A stretch of 64,000 bases of DNA from Devosia sp. 1566 (GCF_004005995.1 NZ_CP034767.1:3162001-3226000), one strand, 5' to 3'. Positions 6,873 through 17,352 are shown, numbered from the stretch's first letter. Made by a program: numbers and translations. The notes: a model not told the origin generated them from the letters alone.

Positions 6873-8735
6873 ATGCTCACCATCAACAATCTCACCTACC
6901 GCATCCAGGGCCGCGAGCTGTTCGAGGACGCATCGGTGGTGCTGCCGACCGGCTCCAAGACCGGCTTTGTGGGCAAGAACGGCACGGGCAAGACCACGCT
7001 GTTTCACCTGATCCAGGGGCATATCCACCTCGATGCCGGCTCGATCGAGCTCAACAAGAAGGCGCGGATCGGCGCCGTTGCGCAGGAAGCCCCGGCGGGC
7101 GACGAGAGCGTGCTCGAAGTGGTGCTGGCGGCCGATACCGAGCGCACCGCGCTGATGGCGGAAGCGGAAACCGCTGATGATCCCGACCGCATCGGCGAGA
7201 TTTATATTCGCCTGGCCGATATCGATGCCCACACCGCCGAAGCACGCGCCTCATCCATTCTCAAGGGCTTGGGCTTCGAGCAGGACCGGCAGAACGCGCC
7301 GACCCGCGAGCTGTCGGGCGGCTGGCGCATGCGCGTGGCGCTGGCGGGCGTGCTGTTCAGCCAGCCCGACCTGCTGCTGCTCGACGAGCCCACCAACTAT
7401 CTCGATCTCGAGGGTACGCTGTGGCTCGAGAAATATCTCGCCACCTATCCCTATACCGTCTTCATGATCAGCCACGATCGCGATCTGCTCAACAAGTCGG
7501 TGAGCTCGATCATCCATCTCGAGCACAAGAAGCTGACCTTCTACAAAGGCAATTACGACACCTTTGAGAATACGCGCCGCATGCAGATGGAGCTCAACAA
7601 CAAGAGCCGCGACAAGACGCTCGACCAGATCGCGCATATGCAAAAGTTCGTCGATCGCTTCAAGGCCAAGGCCACCAAGGCCAAGCAGGCCCAGGCGCGC
7701 GTCAAGATGATCGAAAAGCTGCGGCCGCCCGCCGCGATGTTCGACGAATATGCGGCGCCCTTCACTTTCCAGCAGCCCAAGATCGAGCCCCCTACCCCCA
7801 TGATCACGCTGGATGGCGTTTCGGCGGGCTATGGCAACAAGACGATTTTGCGCAACATCAATATGCGCATCGATCCCGAGGACCGGATCGCGCTGGTCGG
7901 CGTCAACGGCAATGGTAAATCCACCTTCGCCAAGCTGCTGGCCGGCGACATTCCGGTGATGGGCGGCTCGTTCAACAAGGGCAAGAAGCTCGAGATCGCC
8001 CACTTCGCCCAGCACCAGATGGACAAGCTCAAGCCCGAATGGACCCCGTTCGAGCATGTGATCGAGCTGATGCCCACCGATAGCGAGGCCAAGCGCCGCT
8101 CGCGGCTGAGCCAGATGGGCCTGACCAAATCGCGCATGGATACCCCAGCCAAGAACCTCTCGGGTGGCGAGCGCGCGCGTTTGCTGATGGGCCTCATCAC
8201 CTTTGGCGGCCCGGGCATGATGATCCTTGACGAGCCCACCAACCATCTCGACATCGACAGCCGCGACGCGCTGGTGCATGCGCTCAACGAATATGAAGGG
8301 GCCGTGCTGATCATTTCGCACGACCGGCACCTGGTGGAAGCCACCTGCGACACGCTCTGGATCGCCGAAGGCGGCACGATCAAGCAGCTCGACGAGGATC
8401 TCGACAGCTACCAGCGCTCCATCACCGGCGCCAAGGAAAGCCGGGGCGGCACCAAGGAAGACCGCAAGGCCGCCAAGGCGCAGGCCGCGGCCCGGCGCGC
8501 CGAGATCGCGCCGATCAAGGCCTCGATCAAGGACGTGGAAGCCAAGATCAGCCGGCTCAAGAGCGAGATCGGCAAGATCGACGCCCAACTCGAGGACCCC
8601 AAGGTTTATAACGGCCCCGCCGACAAGGTGGTGACACTGGGCAAGGACAAGGCGCGCTTGAACGCCCAACTCGAGGAGGCCGAGGAAAACTGGCTGACCC
8701 TGAGCGCCGATTTGGAAAGCATGGAGGGGGCATGA
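6873..8735 (+). CDS. ABC-F family ATPase (tandem ABC, no membrane domain)
   Basis: The 620-residue protein has two ABC ATPase cassettes in one chain. The first has Walker A GKNGTGKTT (about 34-42), signature LSGGWRMRVAL and Walker B LLLLDEPTNYLD. The second has GVNGNGKST, LSGGERARLL and MMILDEPTNHLD. An interdomain linker rich in Lys and a C-terminal coiled coil are present. Absence of transmembrane segments places it in ABC-F, proteins that bind the ribosomal E site and relieve stalled translation (Uup/YheS-like subtype). ATG 6873 begins exactly where the cassette starts; in-frame upstream codons are out of family. It overlaps the downstream cupin gene by 4 nt. Confidence 0.92.
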   Translation: MLTINNLTYRIQGRELFEDASVVLPTGSKTGFVGKNGTGKTTLFHLIQGHIHLDAGSIELNKKARIGAVAQEAPAGDESVLEVVLAADTERTALMAEAETADDPDRIGEIYIRLADIDAHTAEARASSILKGLGFEQDRQNAPTRELSGGWRMRVALAGVLFSQPDLLLLDEPTNYLDLEGTLWLEKYLATYPYTVFMISHDRDLLNKSVSSIIHLEHKKLTFYKGNYDTFENTRRMQMELNNKSRDKTLDQIAHMQKFVDRFKAKATKAKQAQARVKMIEKLRPPAAMFDEYAAPFTFQQPKIEPPTPMITLDGVSAGYGNKTILRNINMRIDPEDRIALVGVNGNGKSTFAKLLAGDIPVMGGSFNKGKKLEIAHFAQHQMDKLKPEWTPFEHVIELMPTDSEAKRRSRLSQMGLTKSRMDTPAKNLSGGERARLLMGLITFGGPGMMILDEPTNHLDIDSRDALVHALNEYEGAVLIISHDRHLVEATCDTLWIAEGGTIKQLDEDLDSYQRSITGAKESRGGTKEDRKAAKAQAAARRAEIAPIKASIKDVEAKISRLKSEIGKIDAQLEDPKVYNGPADKVVTLGKDKARLNAQLEEAEENWLTLSADLESMEGA

Positions 8736-9163
8736 TCGGCCGCACTGCCGCGGAGGTGATTGCCCTGTTGGGGCTGGAGCGGCACCCCGAGGGTGGCTGG
8801 TATGTGCAAAGCTTTGCCGACAAGGCGGCGCCCGGCGGCCGCGCGCATTCCACGGCGATCTATTTCCTGCTCGAGGGCGGGCAGCGCTCGCACTGGCACC
8901 GGGTCGATGCCGCCGAAGTCTGGCACTGGTATGCCGGCGCGCCCCTGACGCTCGAGATTGCCGACGACACCGGCGCCTGGGCGCTGACGCTGGGGGGCGG
9001 CCTCTTTGCCGGCGAGCGCCCGCAGGCGGTGGTGCCGCCCGGGGCCTGGCAGGCGGCGAGCAGCAGCGGGGAGTGGACGCTGGTGGGCTGCACGGTGGCG
9101 CCGGGCTTTGAGTTCGCCCGGTTTGAGCTCGCGGCGCCCGGCTGGAGCCCTACGGAGCGTTAA
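8732..9163 (+). CDS. DUF985/cupin_5 domain protein
   Basis: The 143-residue protein is a single cupin barrel of the DUF985 type: LERHPEGGWYVQSF at the start, AIYFLLEGGQRSHWHRVDAAEVWHWYAG with the histidines that normally line the cupin pocket, then LVGCTVAPGFEFARFEL. Its substrate is unknown in the family. It overlaps the ABC-F stop by ATGA, so the two are probably co-translated, although no functional link is evident. Confidence 0.85.
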   Translation: MIGRTAAEVIALLGLERHPEGGWYVQSFADKAAPGGRAHSTAIYFLLEGGQRSHWHRVDAAEVWHWYAGAPLTLEIADDTGAWALTLGGGLFAGERPQAVVPPGAWQAASSSGEWTLVGCTVAPGFEFARFELAAPGWSPTER

Positions 9164-9241
9164 GCCTGCCGCCCGGCCGGCGTTGACACAACGCCCTCCC
9201 CGGCTATTGCTGAGGTGGGATCACTCACCGGAAAGACGGAT

Positions 9242-10066
9242 ATGCGCTTCTTGGGCCCGGGCCTTGCCGCCGCCGTCTTGTTGCTGCTGGCCTTGGCGAC
9301 CGGGAGTGCGCAGGCGCAGCCCCTGAGCGAGGCCGAGCGGCGGACGCGGGTGATCGAGTTTGCCGCCAACAACAGCCTGTTCGTGCTGTACCATGAAATG
9401 GCGCATTTGCTGGTGCATCAGCTCGGCCTGCCGGTGCTGGGGCGCGAAGAGGATGCCGCCGACAACATGGCCACCTGGACGCTGCTCAACCAGGGCACAC
9501 CCCATGCCGAAGCCGCGCTGGCCGATGCTGCGCGCGGCTGGCTGCTCTCGGGGCTGGTGTATGGCGCCGAGCTTGATGACACCGATTACTACGACAATCA
9601 CAGCCTGGATCGGCAGCGCGCGTTCGGGATCGTGTGTCTGATGGTGGGCAGCGACGCGCGCGCCTTTGCCCCCATCGCCAATGCCTATGCTATCGACGAG
9701 GGGCGGCAAGGCACCTGTCCGGATGACTACCGGCTGGTGAACCGCAGTTTGGCCAAGCTCCTGGCGGGGCGGGACCGCAAGAAAAGCAAGACCCGGGTCG
9801 AGGTGTCCTACCAGAGCGTGAGCGGACGGCTCAAAAGGGCGGCGGATGCCTTCAAGGCCAGCGGCGTGTTCGAGCAGGTGGCGGATGAATTGCGCGGGCA
9901 TTACAGCCTGCACAAACCGGTGCAGCTCAATGCCAAGCGTTGTGGCGAAGCCAACGCCTTTTATGATCCACAAACGCGCGAGATCATCTTTTGCTACGAG
10001 ATGATGCAGGACTATATGCAGCTTTACACCAGCCAAAAGCCCGGCAAGGCCGTCCCTGCGCTCTAG
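9242..10066 (+). CDS. Secreted DUF4344-type putative zinc metallopeptidase
   Basis: The 274-residue protein starts at ATG 9242, with GGAAAG upstream. It has a signal peptide ending near SAQA-QP (residue about 25). The zinc-binding HExxH motif is HEMAH at residues 51-55. It is followed by a conserved-looking acidic region (DDTDYYDNHSLDRQRAF) that in this family may supply a third metal ligand. A C-terminal part contains CGEANAFYDP and IIFCYEMM, which also recurs in DUF4344 proteins. A periplasmic protease role is inferred. Substrate unknown. Its stop codon directly abuts the stop of the convergent yitT gene. Confidence 0.8.
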   Translation: MRFLGPGLAAAVLLLLALATGSAQAQPLSEAERRTRVIEFAANNSLFVLYHEMAHLLVHQLGLPVLGREEDAADNMATWTLLNQGTPHAEAALADAARGWLLSGLVYGAELDDTDYYDNHSLDRQRAFGIVCLMVGSDARAFAPIANAYAIDEGRQGTCPDDYRLVNRSLAKLLAGRDRKKSKTRVEVSYQSVSGRLKRAADAFKASGVFEQVADELRGHYSLHKPVQLNAKRCGEANAFYDPQTREIIFCYEMMQDYMQLYTSQKPGKAVPAL

Positions 10067-10684
10067 TCAGCTAAAGCCGACATAGCGGCCGGCGCGATGA
10101 TTGGTGGCAATGATGAGATTGAGCACCAGCGCGCCCAGCAGCGAATACAGCACCCGGTCAAGCGGCAGGATGAAGAACGCGGCGAGCAGGATCACCGCGT
10201 CGATCCCCAGTTGCACATAGCCGGCGCGAATGCCGAAATTTTCCTGCAGATAGAGCGCGAGGATATTGATGCCGCCCACGCTCGCCTTGTGCCGGAACAG
10301 CGACAAAATCCCCAGCCCCATCATGCCGCCACCCATGAGCGCGGCGTATAGCGGCTCGATGCGCCCGATATCGAGCCAGGTGGGGATGGCGGAAGAGAAG
10401 AACGACACCAGCAAAACGCAGCAAAAGGTCTTGAGCGCAAAGGGCCAGCCCATGCGCAGCACCGCCAGCACGTAGAATGGCAGGTTGATGACGAAGAACA
10501 GCAGGCCAAAGCTCAAGCCAGTGCCGTATTGCAAAAGGAGGGCAAGACCCGCCGTGCTGCCGGTGATGAGGGTGGCTTCGGCGTAGAATACGATGCCCAG
10601 CCCCACCAGCATGGTGCCGATGAGCATGGCGAAGATGTCTTCGGCAAGGCTGTGGCGGCTGGGAGCGGCGAGGTCGGGGGTCAA
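10067..10684 (-). CDS. YitT-family membrane protein
   Basis: The 205-residue protein has five to six hydrophobic helices and the family pattern VGLGIVFYAEATLITGSTAG near the N-terminus and FRHKASVGGINILALYL in the middle. YitT proteins are integral inner-membrane proteins without a settled function. The start at TTG 10684 overlaps the holC stop codon, consistent with translational coupling. ATG codons at about residue 20 are alternatives. Last gene of the pepA-holC-yitT operon. Confidence 0.85.
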   Translation of the reverse strand: MTPDLAAPSRHSLAEDIFAMLIGTMLVGLGIVFYAEATLITGSTAGLALLLQYGTGLSFGLLFFVINLPFYVLAVLRMGWPFALKTFCCVLLVSFFSSAIPTWLDIGRIEPLYAALMGGGMMGLGILSLFRHKASVGGINILALYLQENFGIRAGYVQLGIDAVILLAAFFILPLDRVLYSLLGALVLNLIIATNHRAGRYVGFS

Positions 10685-11127
10685 GCGCGTTTGCTCCAGC
10701 GTCCGTCCTGGTTTTGCTGCCAGTAGGTCACGGTATTGCCCGGCGTCAGCGCCCGCCAGGCGAGGCGCGCTTCGGCCACGGCATCGGGATCGTGCCCGGA
10801 AAACAGATAAACCAGCCGCTGATAGCCCTCGGCCGATTGGGGCACGGCGCGATCAACGAAAAAGCGCACTTCCGCCCCGTTGGGGTTTTCGTTCGTCGTG
10901 GTCAACAGCACGGGCTGGAGCGGATCGGTGTCCTCTCCATCCAAGCCGTGGGGCAGGAAACTGTCGTCGCGATAGGTCCACAGATGCGCCTCGAGCGCTT
11001 CGGCGCGCTCGGGGCTGCCGATTTCCACCACCGCCCGCCAGCCGCGTTCGAGGGTTTTTTCCAGCAATTGGGGCAGCACCGCTTCCAGCGGGCGCTGCTC
11101 CAGATGGTAAAACAGAACTTCGGCCAT
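10681..11127 (-). CDS. holC: DNA polymerase III chi subunit
   Basis: The 148-residue protein begins MAEVLFYHLEQRPLEAVLPQ and contains the typical chi features: a short Rossmann-like fold, LWTYRDDSFLPHG and an internal PVLLTTTNENPNGA stretch. Chi links the clamp loader to single-strand binding protein. The real start is ATG 11127; a longer open frame on the same strand runs through pepA and is not coding there. It follows pepA by 19 nt, a gene pair common in alphaproteobacteria. Confidence 0.92.
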   Translation of the reverse strand: MAEVLFYHLEQRPLEAVLPQLLEKTLERGWRAVVEIGSPERAEALEAHLWTYRDDSFLPHGLDGEDTDPLQPVLLTTTNENPNGAEVRFFVDRAVPQSAEGYQRLVYLFSGHDPDAVAEARLAWRALTPGNTVTYWQQNQDGRWSKRA

Positions 11128-11146
11128 GCCAGCTCCGATGCGCGGC

Positions 11147-12622
11147 TCAGTTCTCGTAGAAGTCGCGGACCAGCCGGTCCAGCAGCGCCACGCCAAAGCC
11201 CGGCGCCCAGGAGGCGTTGATCTCGCTGTTGCCGGCGCCAAAGGCCATGCCGGCGATATCGAGATGGGCCCAGGGGACATCATTGACGAAATGCTGCAGG
11301 AAATGGGCCGCCGTGATCGAGCCGGCCGGACGACCGCCGGTGTTCTTGATATCGGCGAAGCGCGATTCAATGAGCTTTTCATAAGCCGGCGACAGCGGCA
11401 GGCGCCACAGCTTCTCATTGGCGGCAAGGCCGGCATTGAGCAGCTGGATCGAGAGCTCGTCATTGTTGGAAAAGAGGCCGGCATGATCATGGCCCAGCGC
11501 GACGATGATCGCGCCGGTGAGGGTCGCCAGATTGATCATGAAGCGCGGCTTGAAGCGCTGCTGGGTGTACCAGAGCGCATCGGCCAGCACGAGCCGGCCT
11601 TCGGCATCGGTGTTGACCACTTCGATCGTCGTACCCGACATCGCCTTGACGATATCGCCCGGGCGCACCGCGGTCGCCGATGGCATGTTTTCGACGAGGC
11701 CAATCACGCCCACGGCGTTGACGGGCGCCTTGCGCTTGGCCAGCGCCAGCATCAGCCCGGTAACGGCCGCGGCGCCGCCCATATCGCCCTTCATGTCTTC
11801 CATGCTGGCCGCGGGCTTGATGGAAATGCCGCCGCTGTCGAACACCACGCCCTTGCCCACAAAGGCGAGGGGCGCGGCATCCACATCGCCGCCGCGCCAC
11901 TGCATGATGGCAAGGCGCGCCGGACGGGCCGAGCCTTGCGCCACGCATAGCAGCGATTCCATGCCCAGCCGCTTCATGTCCTCGGGCAGGAGGATCTCGA
12001 CATTGATGCCATGCTCGGCAAGCTCGGACACCCGGTCGGCAAATTCCACCGGGCCCAGCACATTGGCGGGCTCGTTGACCAGTTCACGCGCCAGGAGCGT
12101 GCCGTCAACCACCGCGCCACGATCGGCAATGGCGATGTCTGCCGCCGCAGGATCGGCAACATGGAGGGTGACGGCAAGATCGGCCGGTGCATCCTCGCGT
12201 ACGGCCTTGTATTTATCGAACTTGTATTGGCGCAGCCGTAGCCCGGCCGCGAGTTCGGCGATGGCGGCGGGGGTTGCGCCGGCCTCATCGACGACGACGG
12301 CAACCGTGGGCACGCGGCTGGCCAGAATCTTGGCCATCAGCGAGCCGCCGCGGTCGGTCCAGGCATTGAGCGGGGTTTCGCTGCCCCCGTTGCCGGCGCC
12401 CAGTACAAGGAGGCGCCCCGCAGCGGTCACCACATCGAGCCCCTGCCCCTGCTTGCCCGTAAAGGCGGCAGCCTTGCTCGCCTGGCTCCAGTCCAGCCCC
12501 GTCTGCGCCCACAAACCAGCGGCAGCGCCGGCGGGGGCTTGCCCTTCATGGGCGTAAACGATGACGAGAGGCGCAGCAGCGCCAGCCAGCGCTGCGGTGT
12601 GGAGATCAAACTGTTGGGGCAT
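11147..12622 (-). CDS. pepA: Leucyl aminopeptidase (M17)
   Basis: The 491-residue protein is full length for the M17 family. The dinuclear-zinc signature [14 protein letters not shown] is present, together with [19 protein letters not shown] and the [10 protein letters not shown] segment that hold the other ligands and the catalytic lysine. It releases N-terminal residues from peptides in the cytosol as a hexamer. Start ATG 12622. It leads the operon with holC and yitT. The 199-nt gap to the divergent lptF must hold promoters for both, but no strong consensus is visible. Confidence 0.95.
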   Translation of the reverse strand: MPQQFDLHTAALAGAAAPLVIVYAHEGQAPAGAAAGLWAQTGLDWSQASKAAAFTGKQGQGLDVVTAAGRLLVLGAGNGGSETPLNAWTDRGGSLMAKILASRVPTVAVVVDEAGATPAAIAELAAGLRLRQYKFDKYKAVREDAPADLAVTLHVADPAAADIAIADRGAVVDGTLLARELVNEPANVLGPVEFADRVSELAEHGINVEILLPEDMKRLGMESLLCVAQGSARPARLAIMQWRGGDVDAAPLAFVGKGVVFDSGGISIKPAASMEDMKGDMGGAAAVTGLMLALAKRKAPVNAVGVIGLVENMPSATAVRPGDIVKAMSGTTIEVVNTDAEGRLVLADALWYTQQRFKPRFMINLATLTGAIIVALGHDHAGLFSNNDELSIQLLNAGLAANEKLWRLPLSPAYEKLIESRFADIKNTGGRPAGSITAAHFLQHFVNDVPWAHLDIAGMAFGAGNSEINASWAPGFGVALLDRLVRDFYEN

Positions 12623-12821
12623 GGAATGGCCTTGTTGGCGAAATAGGCTCGCAGTGTGCGCAAAGGTTGAGGGGGACTTTCACGGGGTTTGCGGCCCGCG
12701 TCAATCCCGCAACAGCGGCGCGGCAAAGGGCCCCTGCGGCCGGCCCCCCGCTTGAACCGGGCAGGGAAAGGTCTCAAGGTCGTTCCGACAGTCCAAGAGT
12801 AGTGCGAGTTTCTGCCAGCCC

Positions 12822-13892
12822 ATGAAGCGATTGACGAGATATGTGGCGGGCCTGTTCGTGCGCGATGCCGTAATCCTGTTTGGTGTGGTGTGCGTGCTGC
12901 TTTGGCTGGTCAACTGCCTGCGATCCTTTGACGTGGTGGCGGTCAAGGGACAGGATCTGCTGACGCTGGCGCTGCAGGCGCTGCTCACCATGCCGCCGCT
13001 AGCCTTGACCTTTGCTTATGTGTGCATCGGCATCGGCGTTGCCCGGGCGCTGCAGGCGCTGCAGAATAATCGCGAACTCCATATCATCCACACCAGCCAT
13101 GGACTGGGATCGCTGTGGCGGGCGGCCGCCATTGTCGCCGCGGGCGGGATGATCTTCGTGCTGCTGCTGAGCAATTTTGTCGAGCCGATGGCCAATCGGC
13201 GGGTCAATTTGCTGCAAACCAGTATCGCGGCGGACCTCGTCAGCTCCACCCTCAAGCCCAAGCGCTTCACCCAGGTAACGCCTGGCGTGGTGCTGTTGAT
13301 CGGTGGCCGCTCCGGCAATGGGGAAATCACCGATTTCTTTGCCGATGACCGGCGCGATCCGCGCACCGAGCGCACCTATATCGCCAGTTCGGCCCGGGTG
13401 GCACGGGACGGCGACAATTACATGCTCGAGCTGCGCGATGGCTCACTGCAATATACCGAAAGTACGGGGCAGTTCTCGCAGATCTCGTTTGCCCGCTATG
13501 ACCTCAGCGTCGAGCGGCTAACGCAAACCCCCGAGGACAATTTCCGCTTCCGCGAGCAGGACAGCCTTTCCGCAGTCAATGAAGCACTGCAGAGCGCGCA
13601 ATGGACGCCCGAGCTGCGCGCCGACCTGCTGGAGCGGCAAGCACCCGCGCTCAGCGTTCTGGGCATTTGTCTGCTGATGGTCGCGGTGCTGGGCTTTCCC
13701 AATGGCAGGCGCAGCCGGTTCACCGTGCCCATGGAAGCCTTGGTGATGCTGCTGGCTTTTGCTGAGCGGGGCGTGAGCTCCTATAGCCCATGGGGTCCGG
13801 CCACCGGAGGGATCGTGCTCATTGTCGCCGCCCTCCTGATCATCCTGATGCGCGCGCGGCCCCGGGCGCCGGGCAAGGTGGTGCCCGCATGA
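12822..13892 (+). CDS. lptF: LPS export permease LptF
   Basis: The 356-residue protein has the LptF/LptG layout: three N-terminal helices (about 15-35, 50-75, 98-118), a periplasmic beta-jellyroll domain (about 125-265) and three C-terminal helices. With LptG and LptB it forms the inner-membrane ABC engine that extracts lipopolysaccharide. First gene of a run coupled by 4-nt overlaps to lptG and lptD. Start ATG 12822. Confidence 0.95.
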   Translation: MKRLTRYVAGLFVRDAVILFGVVCVLLWLVNCLRSFDVVAVKGQDLLTLALQALLTMPPLALTFAYVCIGIGVARALQALQNNRELHIIHTSHGLGSLWRAAAIVAAGGMIFVLLLSNFVEPMANRRVNLLQTSIAADLVSSTLKPKRFTQVTPGVVLLIGGRSGNGEITDFFADDRRDPRTERTYIASSARVARDGDNYMLELRDGSLQYTESTGQFSQISFARYDLSVERLTQTPEDNFRFREQDSLSAVNEALQSAQWTPELRADLLERQAPALSVLGICLLMVAVLGFPNGRRSRFTVPMEALVMLLAFAERGVSSYSPWGPATGGIVLIVAALLIILMRARPRAPGKVVPA

Positions 13893-14959
13893 GCCGGATC
13901 GACCTCCTCGTGCTCACCCGGCTGGGCGGGCGCATCGCTACCATCGTTTTTGTGTTTTACGGGCTGATCGCCCTGGTGGAATCGCTCGACACCTGGCGCT
14001 TCAACTATGTGGCCGAAAGCCAGGGCGTGCCGCTGGCCATCCTGATGGTGGCGATGAGCGCGGTGCGCTGGACCATCAAGACCCTGCCCGTGACCGTGCT
14101 GCTGGGCGCAATCCTGGGCTTCCTCGATCTCAAGGCGCGCCATGAGCTGACCGTGATTGCCGCCAGCGGCATCTCCATCTGGCGCATCGTGCGCGCCCCC
14201 ACCCTGGCGCTGATCTTGGTGAGCTTTGTCATTGCCCTGGGCGCCGAAACGATGAGCACCCAGATCAACCGTCAGCTTTATCCAACCTCCCCGGGCAAAT
14301 CCTCCATGCTCACCGATGGGGACGATATCTGGCTCGAGCAGCGCAGCGGGGAGTTCCGCTATGTGCTGCTCGCCCGTGCCATGCAGCCGGGCGGCTCGGT
14401 GCTGGGGGATGTGACGGTCTATGCCCTCGGAGGCGAAATGCCCCCGCGCATCGAGGCACCCGAAGCGCAGCTGCGCGACGGGCAGTGGCTGATGCCGGAA
14501 GCGATCGTGCGCACGGCCGATGCCCCGGCACGGCTGTTACGCGACTTCGCGCTGCCTACCACATCGAGCCCGGCCGAAATCAGCCTCAAGCTGGCCTCCA
14601 CCGAAGACATGACCTTTTTCGAGCTGTCGCGCCTTGTGAGCGCGGGGATTGCCGATGAGGGCATCCGGGCGGCAGCGACAATGCGGCTGATCAAGCTGCT
14701 CTCCTTGCCGCTTGTGCTTACCGGATCGCTGTTCATTGCATTTGCATTTACTGCGGGTTATCGAAGGTCGGCTAACTATGGCCCCGCGGTTCTTTCGGGG
14801 ATCGTTCTTGGGTTCGTTGTGTTCGTGATTACCGAGATGGCTGACCGCGCAGGGTCGACCGGCGTTCTCGACCCCACGTTTGCGGCAGTTGGACCGGCAT
14901 TGGTGGCGATCGTTATTGGTGTAACGGTGCTGCTGTATAAGGAAGACGGGCGCGCGTGA
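13889..14959 (+). CDS. lptG: LPS export permease LptG
   Basis: The 356-residue protein shares the topology of LptF and begins MSRIDLLVLTRLGGRIATIV. Helix 1 is followed by the conserved SLDTWRFNYV region, then two helices, a periplasmic domain and the C-terminal membrane trio. ATG 13889 overlaps the lptF stop as ATGA. A frame starting further upstream is only an extension through lptF. Partner of LptF in the LptB2FG transporter. Confidence 0.95.
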   Translation: MSRIDLLVLTRLGGRIATIVFVFYGLIALVESLDTWRFNYVAESQGVPLAILMVAMSAVRWTIKTLPVTVLLGAILGFLDLKARHELTVIAASGISIWRIVRAPTLALILVSFVIALGAETMSTQINRQLYPTSPGKSSMLTDGDDIWLEQRSGEFRYVLLARAMQPGGSVLGDVTVYALGGEMPPRIEAPEAQLRDGQWLMPEAIVRTADAPARLLRDFALPTTSSPAEISLKLASTEDMTFFELSRLVSAGIADEGIRAAATMRLIKLLSLPLVLTGSLFIAFAFTAGYRRSANYGPAVLSGIVLGFVVFVITEMADRAGSTGVLDPTFAAVGPALVAIVIGVTVLLYKEDGRA

Positions 14960-17259
14960 GTAACAGGGGCTGGAACACAGGTTTGGTGTCGCCGCTCCGC
15001 AAGGCGGGTGCAGGTGCCCTGCTGGCGCTGGCCTTGTCTACGGGCGCCATGGCGCAAGGGCTGGTGCCGGCGCAATTCTTCAATGCTCCCGTCGATCCCG
15101 AAGCCGCTGCAGCGGTGGAAGCCGATAATCTGCAATTTGATGCCCGCACCGGGATCATCACCGCTTCAGGCGACGTGGTGCTGAATTATAGCGGTTACAC
15201 CGTAACCGGGCACAATCTCGTCTTCAACCGCAACAGCAATGATGTGCAGTTCACGGGGCCCGTGAGCGTGCGCGACCCCTCGGGCAATGTGGCACAGACT
15301 ACCGATCTGCGCGTGACGGGTGGCATGAAGCAGGCCTTCATCAACGCGCTGACGATTACCACCTATGACGGCGCCCGGATCACGGCGGACAGCGTCGAAT
15401 TTGACGCGGCGCTGCGCACCCTTTTGAATGATGCCACCTATTCGCCCTGCGGCGATTGTATCGACGCCAAGGGACGGCGAATCGGCTGGTCGATGCGCGC
15501 GGCGCGCATCATCTCCAATGAGGAAGATGGCTCGCTGACGCTCGAGCAGCCCTCGCTGGCATTGCTGGGATTTCCCGTGGCGTGGCTGCCTTACCTTTGG
15601 CTGCCCGATACCAGCGACAGCGCGCTGGCCAATGTCCGCATGCCATCGATCGACTCCAGCGAGGAAATCGGGCTCAAGGTTGAAGTGCCCTTTGTGGCCT
15701 ATTCCAACCAATGGACCGACATCATCCTGTCGCCCGCGCTGGTGAGCCGGCAGGGCCTGTTGCTGGGCGCCGAATGGATCCAGCGCTTCGACCAGGGCTC
15801 GTTCCGGATCAAGGCTTCAGGTATCTACCAGCTTCAACCGGACGCCTTCAGCTTCCCCGAAGCGCGCGAGGACTGGCGCGGAGCGGTGCAAAGCTCGGGC
15901 TCATTCCGGCCGGTCAAGGACTGGACGGTGGGTTGGTCCTACTCGGCCTTCACCGATGCGGCATTCTTCGAGGATTATCGCCTCGAAGAGCGCGAAGCTT
16001 CGGTCAACGAGGTCTATGCGACCAATGTGACGCGCGACACCTTTATCGATCTACGCCTGCAGCAGTTCACCCTTCTTGGAAAGGTGTCCGAAGCTGATCA
16101 GGACCGGCAGGGTGATGCCGTTCCCAGTGCGCGGTTCAACCATGTCGAGCGCCTCGCACCCGGCTGGGGCCAGGTCGAGGTGAGCGGACGCTTGCTAGGC
16201 GTGCAGCGCGAGGGCGATCATCGCGCCTTTGCCAACACCGTGCCCTATGTGTTTGGCTTTGCCGGCGACAAGACCCATGCCATGCTGCAGGGCGGCTGGC
16301 AGAGGCAATGGATCGGCGCGGGCGGCTTTGTCGCCACGCCCTATCTGGGTGGGCGCCTCGATGCGGCCTATTACAATGGCGAAAGCACCTTGCCAGTGGC
16401 GCCCGATGAAACCACGCTCTGGAGCGCAACGCCAATCGCCGCCATGGATGTGCGCTTCCCGATGGCCGCGAGCGATGGCTCCACGGTGCATCTGGTGGAG
16501 CCGATCGGGCAACTGGTTTATCGCGGCTCGGACACTTCGCTTGTCGGCATCACCAATGACGACGCCCAAAGCTTTGTGTTCGATGACACCAATCTGTTTT
16601 CGTATAATCGCTTTTCGGGCAGCGATCGGCAGGAAACCGGGCTGCGCGCCAATATCGGTGGCCGTTATCTGGCCGACTTCGCCGATGGCAGCTATGTCGA
16701 ACTGATTGCCGGCCAGTCCTTCCATTTGGCGGGTGAGAATGCCTTTGTCACCGCCGATCCTGCATTCAGCAGCGCCCGGACTGGGCTTGAGGACGGGGCA
16801 TCCTATGCGGTGCTGGGCGCTTATGGCGCCCTCAATCCCCATACCCGATTTGGCGGCAAGCTGCAGGTTGATACCGAAACCATGGACATCGCCCGCGCAG
16901 GGCTGGGGGCGAGTTTTTCGGCCGAAGGGTATTCGGCGGGGCTTGATTACTTCTATATTGCCGCCGACCCCCAGGGTGGCGTGCTGCGCGACCAGCATGA
17001 GATTGGCGCGCAAGTGGGCGTGCCCATCGCCGACTACTGGACGGTCAAGGCTGCCACCTATTGGGATCTCGCGGCCAATGAGTGGCTGCAGGTCAGCGGC
17101 GGCGTCGTATACGACGACGGCTATCTGGAACTGGGCGCCGGGGCGACCCTCACCGGGCCGACCCACACCTCCCCCGACGATACGCGCTTTACGGCATCGT
17201 TCCGCCTCAAGGCCCCGGCAGGGCTCAACATCGGCTATTCCGGAGATGTGGGCCGATAG
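14956..17259 (+). CDS. lptD: LPS-assembly outer-membrane protein LptD
   Basis: The 767-residue protein carries a signal peptide (residues 1-34, ending near AMA-QG), an N-terminal OstA/LptA-like jellyroll (VEADNLQFDARTGIITASGD, about 50-160) and a long C-terminal beta-barrel. It inserts LPS into the outer leaflet of the outer membrane. It starts at GTG 14956, overlapping lptG by 4 nt. Two cysteines sit close together (SPCGDC). No cysteine pair at the barrel end comparable to the enterobacterial disulfide pattern was noticed, so disulfide maturation may differ. Confidence 0.94.
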   Translation: MSNRGWNTGLVSPLRKAGAGALLALALSTGAMAQGLVPAQFFNAPVDPEAAAAVEADNLQFDARTGIITASGDVVLNYSGYTVTGHNLVFNRNSNDVQFTGPVSVRDPSGNVAQTTDLRVTGGMKQAFINALTITTYDGARITADSVEFDAALRTLLNDATYSPCGDCIDAKGRRIGWSMRAARIISNEEDGSLTLEQPSLALLGFPVAWLPYLWLPDTSDSALANVRMPSIDSSEEIGLKVEVPFVAYSNQWTDIILSPALVSRQGLLLGAEWIQRFDQGSFRIKASGIYQLQPDAFSFPEAREDWRGAVQSSGSFRPVKDWTVGWSYSAFTDAAFFEDYRLEEREASVNEVYATNVTRDTFIDLRLQQFTLLGKVSEADQDRQGDAVPSARFNHVERLAPGWGQVEVSGRLLGVQREGDHRAFANTVPYVFGFAGDKTHAMLQGGWQRQWIGAGGFVATPYLGGRLDAAYYNGESTLPVAPDETTLWSATPIAAMDVRFPMAASDGSTVHLVEPIGQLVYRGSDTSLVGITNDDAQSFVFDDTNLFSYNRFSGSDRQETGLRANIGGRYLADFADGSYVELIAGQSFHLAGENAFVTADPAFSSARTGLEDGASYAVLGAYGALNPHTRFGGKLQVDTETMDIARAGLGASFSAEGYSAGLDYFYIAADPQGGVLRDQHEIGAQVGVPIADYWTVKAATYWDLAANEWLQVSGGVVYDDGYLELGAGATLTGPTHTSPDDTRFTASFRLKAPAGLNIGYSGDVGR

Positions 17260-17352
17260 GTTACCGATTTTGGCCGTATTCGTGAGCAATTGACTCCACG
17301 ATGTTCCCGCCCCATTGGAGGTGGGCAAGCGAACAACAGGCGGATAAGCGAG

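Noticed and set aside
7251..8669. A 472-codon minus-strand open frame opposite the ABC-F gene
   Set aside because: Antisense shadow of tandem ATPase cassettes.
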